Source of the DNA: UBA11346 sp038203025 | Lineage (GTDB): Bacteria > Planctomycetota > UBA11346 | Reading direction: 5' to 3' | NCBI GenBank assembly: GCA_038203025.1 | Contig: JBBREK010000186.1 | Coordinates: 1-8,481, forward strand | Length of the DNA: 8,481 nucleotides | Shown: piece by piece, positions 6,708 through 8,481 of the stretch | Position numbering within the stretch: the first letter of the stretch is position 1 | How the letters are laid out: every line of letters begins with the position of its first letter | The notes under the pieces: generated by a model | Told to the model about the DNA's origin: nothing | Seen by the model: the letters and a program-made list of their open reading frames with translations, nothing else | Databases searched by the model: none | Translations under genes and position numbers: made by a program

Positions 6708-8321
6708 CTACTCAAGTCCCAGGCTGCTGCGATAGCTGCCGTAGTCGCCACGCCAGTCGGTGATCTTGGCTGGGCCGCCGGGCTGGCCCTCATCCATGAT
6801 CCAGCAGCGGTTGGCGACGTTGTCGATGAACTCGCGGTCGTGGCTGACCACCACCAGGGTGCCCTGGAACTCCTCCAGCGCCTCCTGCAGGGCCTCGATC
6901 GATTCCATATCCAGGTGGGCGGTCGGCTCGTCGAGGATCAGGGTGTTGGCCTCCTGCAGCATAACCATCGAGAGCAGACAGCGCACCCGCTCGCCGCCCG
7001 ACAGCACCCCGACCTGCTTCTTCGCGTCGTCGCCGGAGAAGAGCATGCGGCCAAGCATGGCGCGCATGTTGTTGATGTCCTGGTTCTCGGTGAACTGGCG
7101 GATCCACTCGAAGATGGTCAGGTCCTTGTTGGCGAAGAGGCCGCCCCCCTCCTGCGGGAAGTACGCCCTGGTGGTGGTATTCGACCAGGTGACCGTGCCC
7201 TTCACCGGTGCCAGCTCGCCAAGTACCAACCGGCACATGCTGCTCTTGCCGATGCCGTTGCGGCCGATGATGGCGATGCGGTCGTTGCGGTCGATGCGCG
7301 CCTCGAACTTGTCGCAGATCGCCGGGCCGTCCTGGTAGGTGAGGGACAGCTTCTCGATCTTGACCACGTCCTGGCCACTGGGTCGCGGGAACTTGAAGTG
7401 CAGGCGCGGGGCGACGCGCGAGCTGGGCTGGACCTTCTGGCCGGAAAGCTGGTCGATCAGCTTCTCGCGGCTGGTCGCCTGCTTGCTGCGCGCGGCGTTG
7501 GACTTGAAGCGCTCGACGAAGCGGCGCAGTTTCAGCACCTGGCGTTCAACCCGGCCTGACTCCTTGCTGCGGTGGGCGCGAGCAAGCTGCTCCTGGGCCT
7601 GGTAGACGTCGTAGGGACCGGCGAACGAGCGGATGGTCTTGAAATCGACGTCGAGGGTGTGAGTGCAGACGCGGTTGAGGAAATGGCGGTCGTGGCTGAC
7701 CACGATGATGACGCCGTTGTAGTCGGCGAGGAACTGCTCCAGCCAGACGATGGCCGGGATATCGAGGTTGTTGGTCGGCTCGTCGAGCAGCAGCACATCG
7801 GGCTTGGAGAACAGCGCCTGGGCGAGGAACACGCGCACCTTCTTGGCCGTGTCGATGTCGCCCATCAGCTTCTGGTGCAGGGCCGGTTCGACGCCCAGGT
7901 CGGTGAGCACCTCGGCGGCGGCCGACTCCTGGCTATAGCCGTCGAGCTGCTCGAAGCGCTCCTGCAACTGGCTCATCCGCGCCATGTCCTTGTCGTCCAT
8001 GTCGCCCTTGGCGTAGATCCCATCCAACTCGGTCTGGATGGCGTGCACTTCGATGTGCCCGCGCAGGGCCACCGAGATGACGGTCTGGTCGTCAAAGCCG
8101 CTGATGTCCTGACGCAGCCAGCCGATACGCTTGCCGGGTTCGAGGATGACCTCGCCAAGAACCTGCTCGACCTCGTGGGTGAGGATCTTGATGAAGGTCG
8201 ACTTGCCGGTGCCGTTGGCACCGATGATGCCGTAGCAGTTCCCCGGGACGAACTTGAGACTAACGTTCTCGAACAGGACCTTCTGCCCGAAATTCATACT
8301 GAGGCCGGCGACACTGATCAT
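6708..8321 (-). CDS. ybiT: ABC-F family ATPase, YbiT type
   Basis: The 537-residue protein has two ABC ATPase domains in tandem and no membrane segment, the layout of soluble ABC-F translation factors that act near the ribosomal E site. Domain 1: Walker A GANGTGKS (34-41), Walker B VLLLDEPTNNLD (176-187, catalytic E181), H-loop VVSHDRHF (207-214). The charged inter-domain linker spans about 235-315 (KSNAARSKQATSREKLIDQL). Domain 2: Walker A GRNGIGKS (353-360), signature LSGGERVR (440-447), Walker B LILDEPTAHLD (461-471, E465), H-loop VVSHDREF. Length, the N-terminal MxFGxKxLFENxSxKF pattern, the RYGIIGANG-like block, the FEWIRQ and DMESIEAL segments and the C-terminal YxSYRSSxGxE end all match Escherichia coli YbiT as I remember it. 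The first signature motif is degenerate (DIDTAKKVRVFLAQALF), as in YbiT. A TAGGAG Shine-Dalgarno at 8328-8333, six bases before the ATG, fixes the start. The methyltransferase gene follows in the same direction. YbiT-type proteins are probably translation-related; the specific role is not settled. Confidence 0.94.
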   Translation of the reverse strand: MISVAGLSMNFGQKVLFENVSLKFVPGNCYGIIGANGTGKSTFIKILTHEVEQVLGEVILEPGKRIGWLRQDISGFDDQTVISVALRGHIEVHAIQTELDGIYAKGDMDDKDMARMSQLQERFEQLDGYSQESAAAEVLTDLGVEPALHQKLMGDIDTAKKVRVFLAQALFSKPDVLLLDEPTNNLDIPAIVWLEQFLADYNGVIIVVSHDRHFLNRVCTHTLDVDFKTIRSFAGPYDVYQAQEQLARAHRSKESGRVERQVLKLRRFVERFKSNAARSKQATSREKLIDQLSGQKVQPSSRVAPRLHFKFPRPSGQDVVKIEKLSLTYQDGPAICDKFEARIDRNDRIAIIGRNGIGKSSMCRLVLGELAPVKGTVTWSNTTTRAYFPQEGGGLFANKDLTIFEWIRQFTENQDINNMRAMLGRMLFSGDDAKKQVGVLSGGERVRCLLSMVMLQEANTLILDEPTAHLDMESIEALQEALEEFQGTLVVVSHDREFIDNVANRCWIMDEGQPGGPAKITDWRGDYGSYRSSLGLE

Positions 8322-8387
8322 GCGATGCTCCTACGGGCGGGCGGCATGGTCTGGGGATCGCTGTGGGGGCAAGGGGGGATGGGAGAA

Positions 8388-8422
8388 GCGGAAGGCGGAA
8401 GGCGGAAGGCGGAAGGCGGAAG
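8388..8422. repeat. Tandem heptamer repeat, five perfect copies of GCGGAAG
   Basis: Five identical adjacent 7-bp units occupy 35 bases about 67 bp upstream of the ABC-F start codon. The unit length is not a multiple of three and the region is intergenic. A minus-strand open frame across it (8260-8466) is only a by-product of the repeat. Copy number in such arrays can vary by slipped-strand replication. Confidence 0.9.
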
Positions 8423-8481
8423 GGTTGCCTGCAGGCCTTCATCCGGGCGCGGGCGCAGCTACACATCCGACTTCCGCCTTC
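8412..8481. repeat. Inverted repeat formed by the heptamer and a reversed copy at the window end
   Basis: GAAGGCGGAAG at 8412-8422 is perfectly complementary to CTTCCGCCTTC at 8471-8481, with 48 bases between. The right arm runs into the window edge and may continue as a second, reversed heptamer array. The spacer holds a 10-bp palindrome, GCCTGCAGGC (8427-8436). Together the arms could fold into a large hairpin upstream of the ABC-F gene. Confidence 0.7.

Noticed and set aside
6483..7559. 358-residue plus-strand open frame
   Set aside because: It runs antisense through the methyltransferase start and the second ABC domain of the YbiT-type gene, both of which are certain.
8260..8466. Small minus-strand open frame containing a seven-residue repeat
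   Set aside because: The repeat comes from reading the 7-bp tandem array in one frame, and the C-terminal part overlaps the start of the ABC-F gene in the wrong frame.

Overview
The window is GC-rich and gene-dense, with six protein genes and one short tandem repeat. The prepilin N-terminus (a MRQGFTLIELMIV-type leader, then IPNLLESR and ANEAA) resembles long pilin-like proteins that I associate with Planctomycetota and related PVC bacteria. That placement is an inference of low to moderate confidence: the other genes are widespread in bacteria, and a proteobacterial origin is not excluded.

Layout, left to right. (1) Positions 1-718, minus strand: the N-terminal 239 residues of a type IV pilin/pseudopilin-like prepilin, cut by the window edge. 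(2) Positions 719-1045: a 327 bp non-coding gap with a perfect hairpin just downstream of the next gene. (3) Positions 1046-4467, minus strand: a large SWIM zinc-finger/SNF2-family ATPase. One missing base between helicase motifs V and VI splits its reading frame. (4) Positions 4489-4806, plus strand: a small cupin, divergent from the SNF2 gene. (5) Positions 4850-5962, plus strand: a RibBA-type protein with an intact DHBP synthase half and a GTP cyclohydrolase II-like half that has lost its zinc cysteines, as in the described RibBX variants. (6) Positions 5968-5990: a hairpin between convergent genes. (7) Positions 5991-6644, minus strand: a membrane methyltransferase of the ICMT/PEMT-like family. 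(8) Positions 6708-8321, minus strand: a YbiT-type ABC-F ATPase, 63 bp upstream of the methyltransferase and probably cotranscribed with it. (9) Positions 8322-8481: ABC-F upstream region with five perfect copies of a 7-bp repeat and an inverted copy at the window end.

Functionally the genes look like unrelated chromosomal housekeeping or accessory genes: pilus or secretion, DNA/RNA-associated remodelling ATPase, riboflavin precursor synthesis, membrane methylation and ribosome-associated ATPase. I see no phage, transposon, CRISPR, tRNA, rRNA or defence-island signature, and no convincing new multi-gene system. The points most worth a second look are the SNF2 frameshift, the degenerate GCH II domain and the heptamer repeat. 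The lower GC content of the pilin gene is a further minor point.
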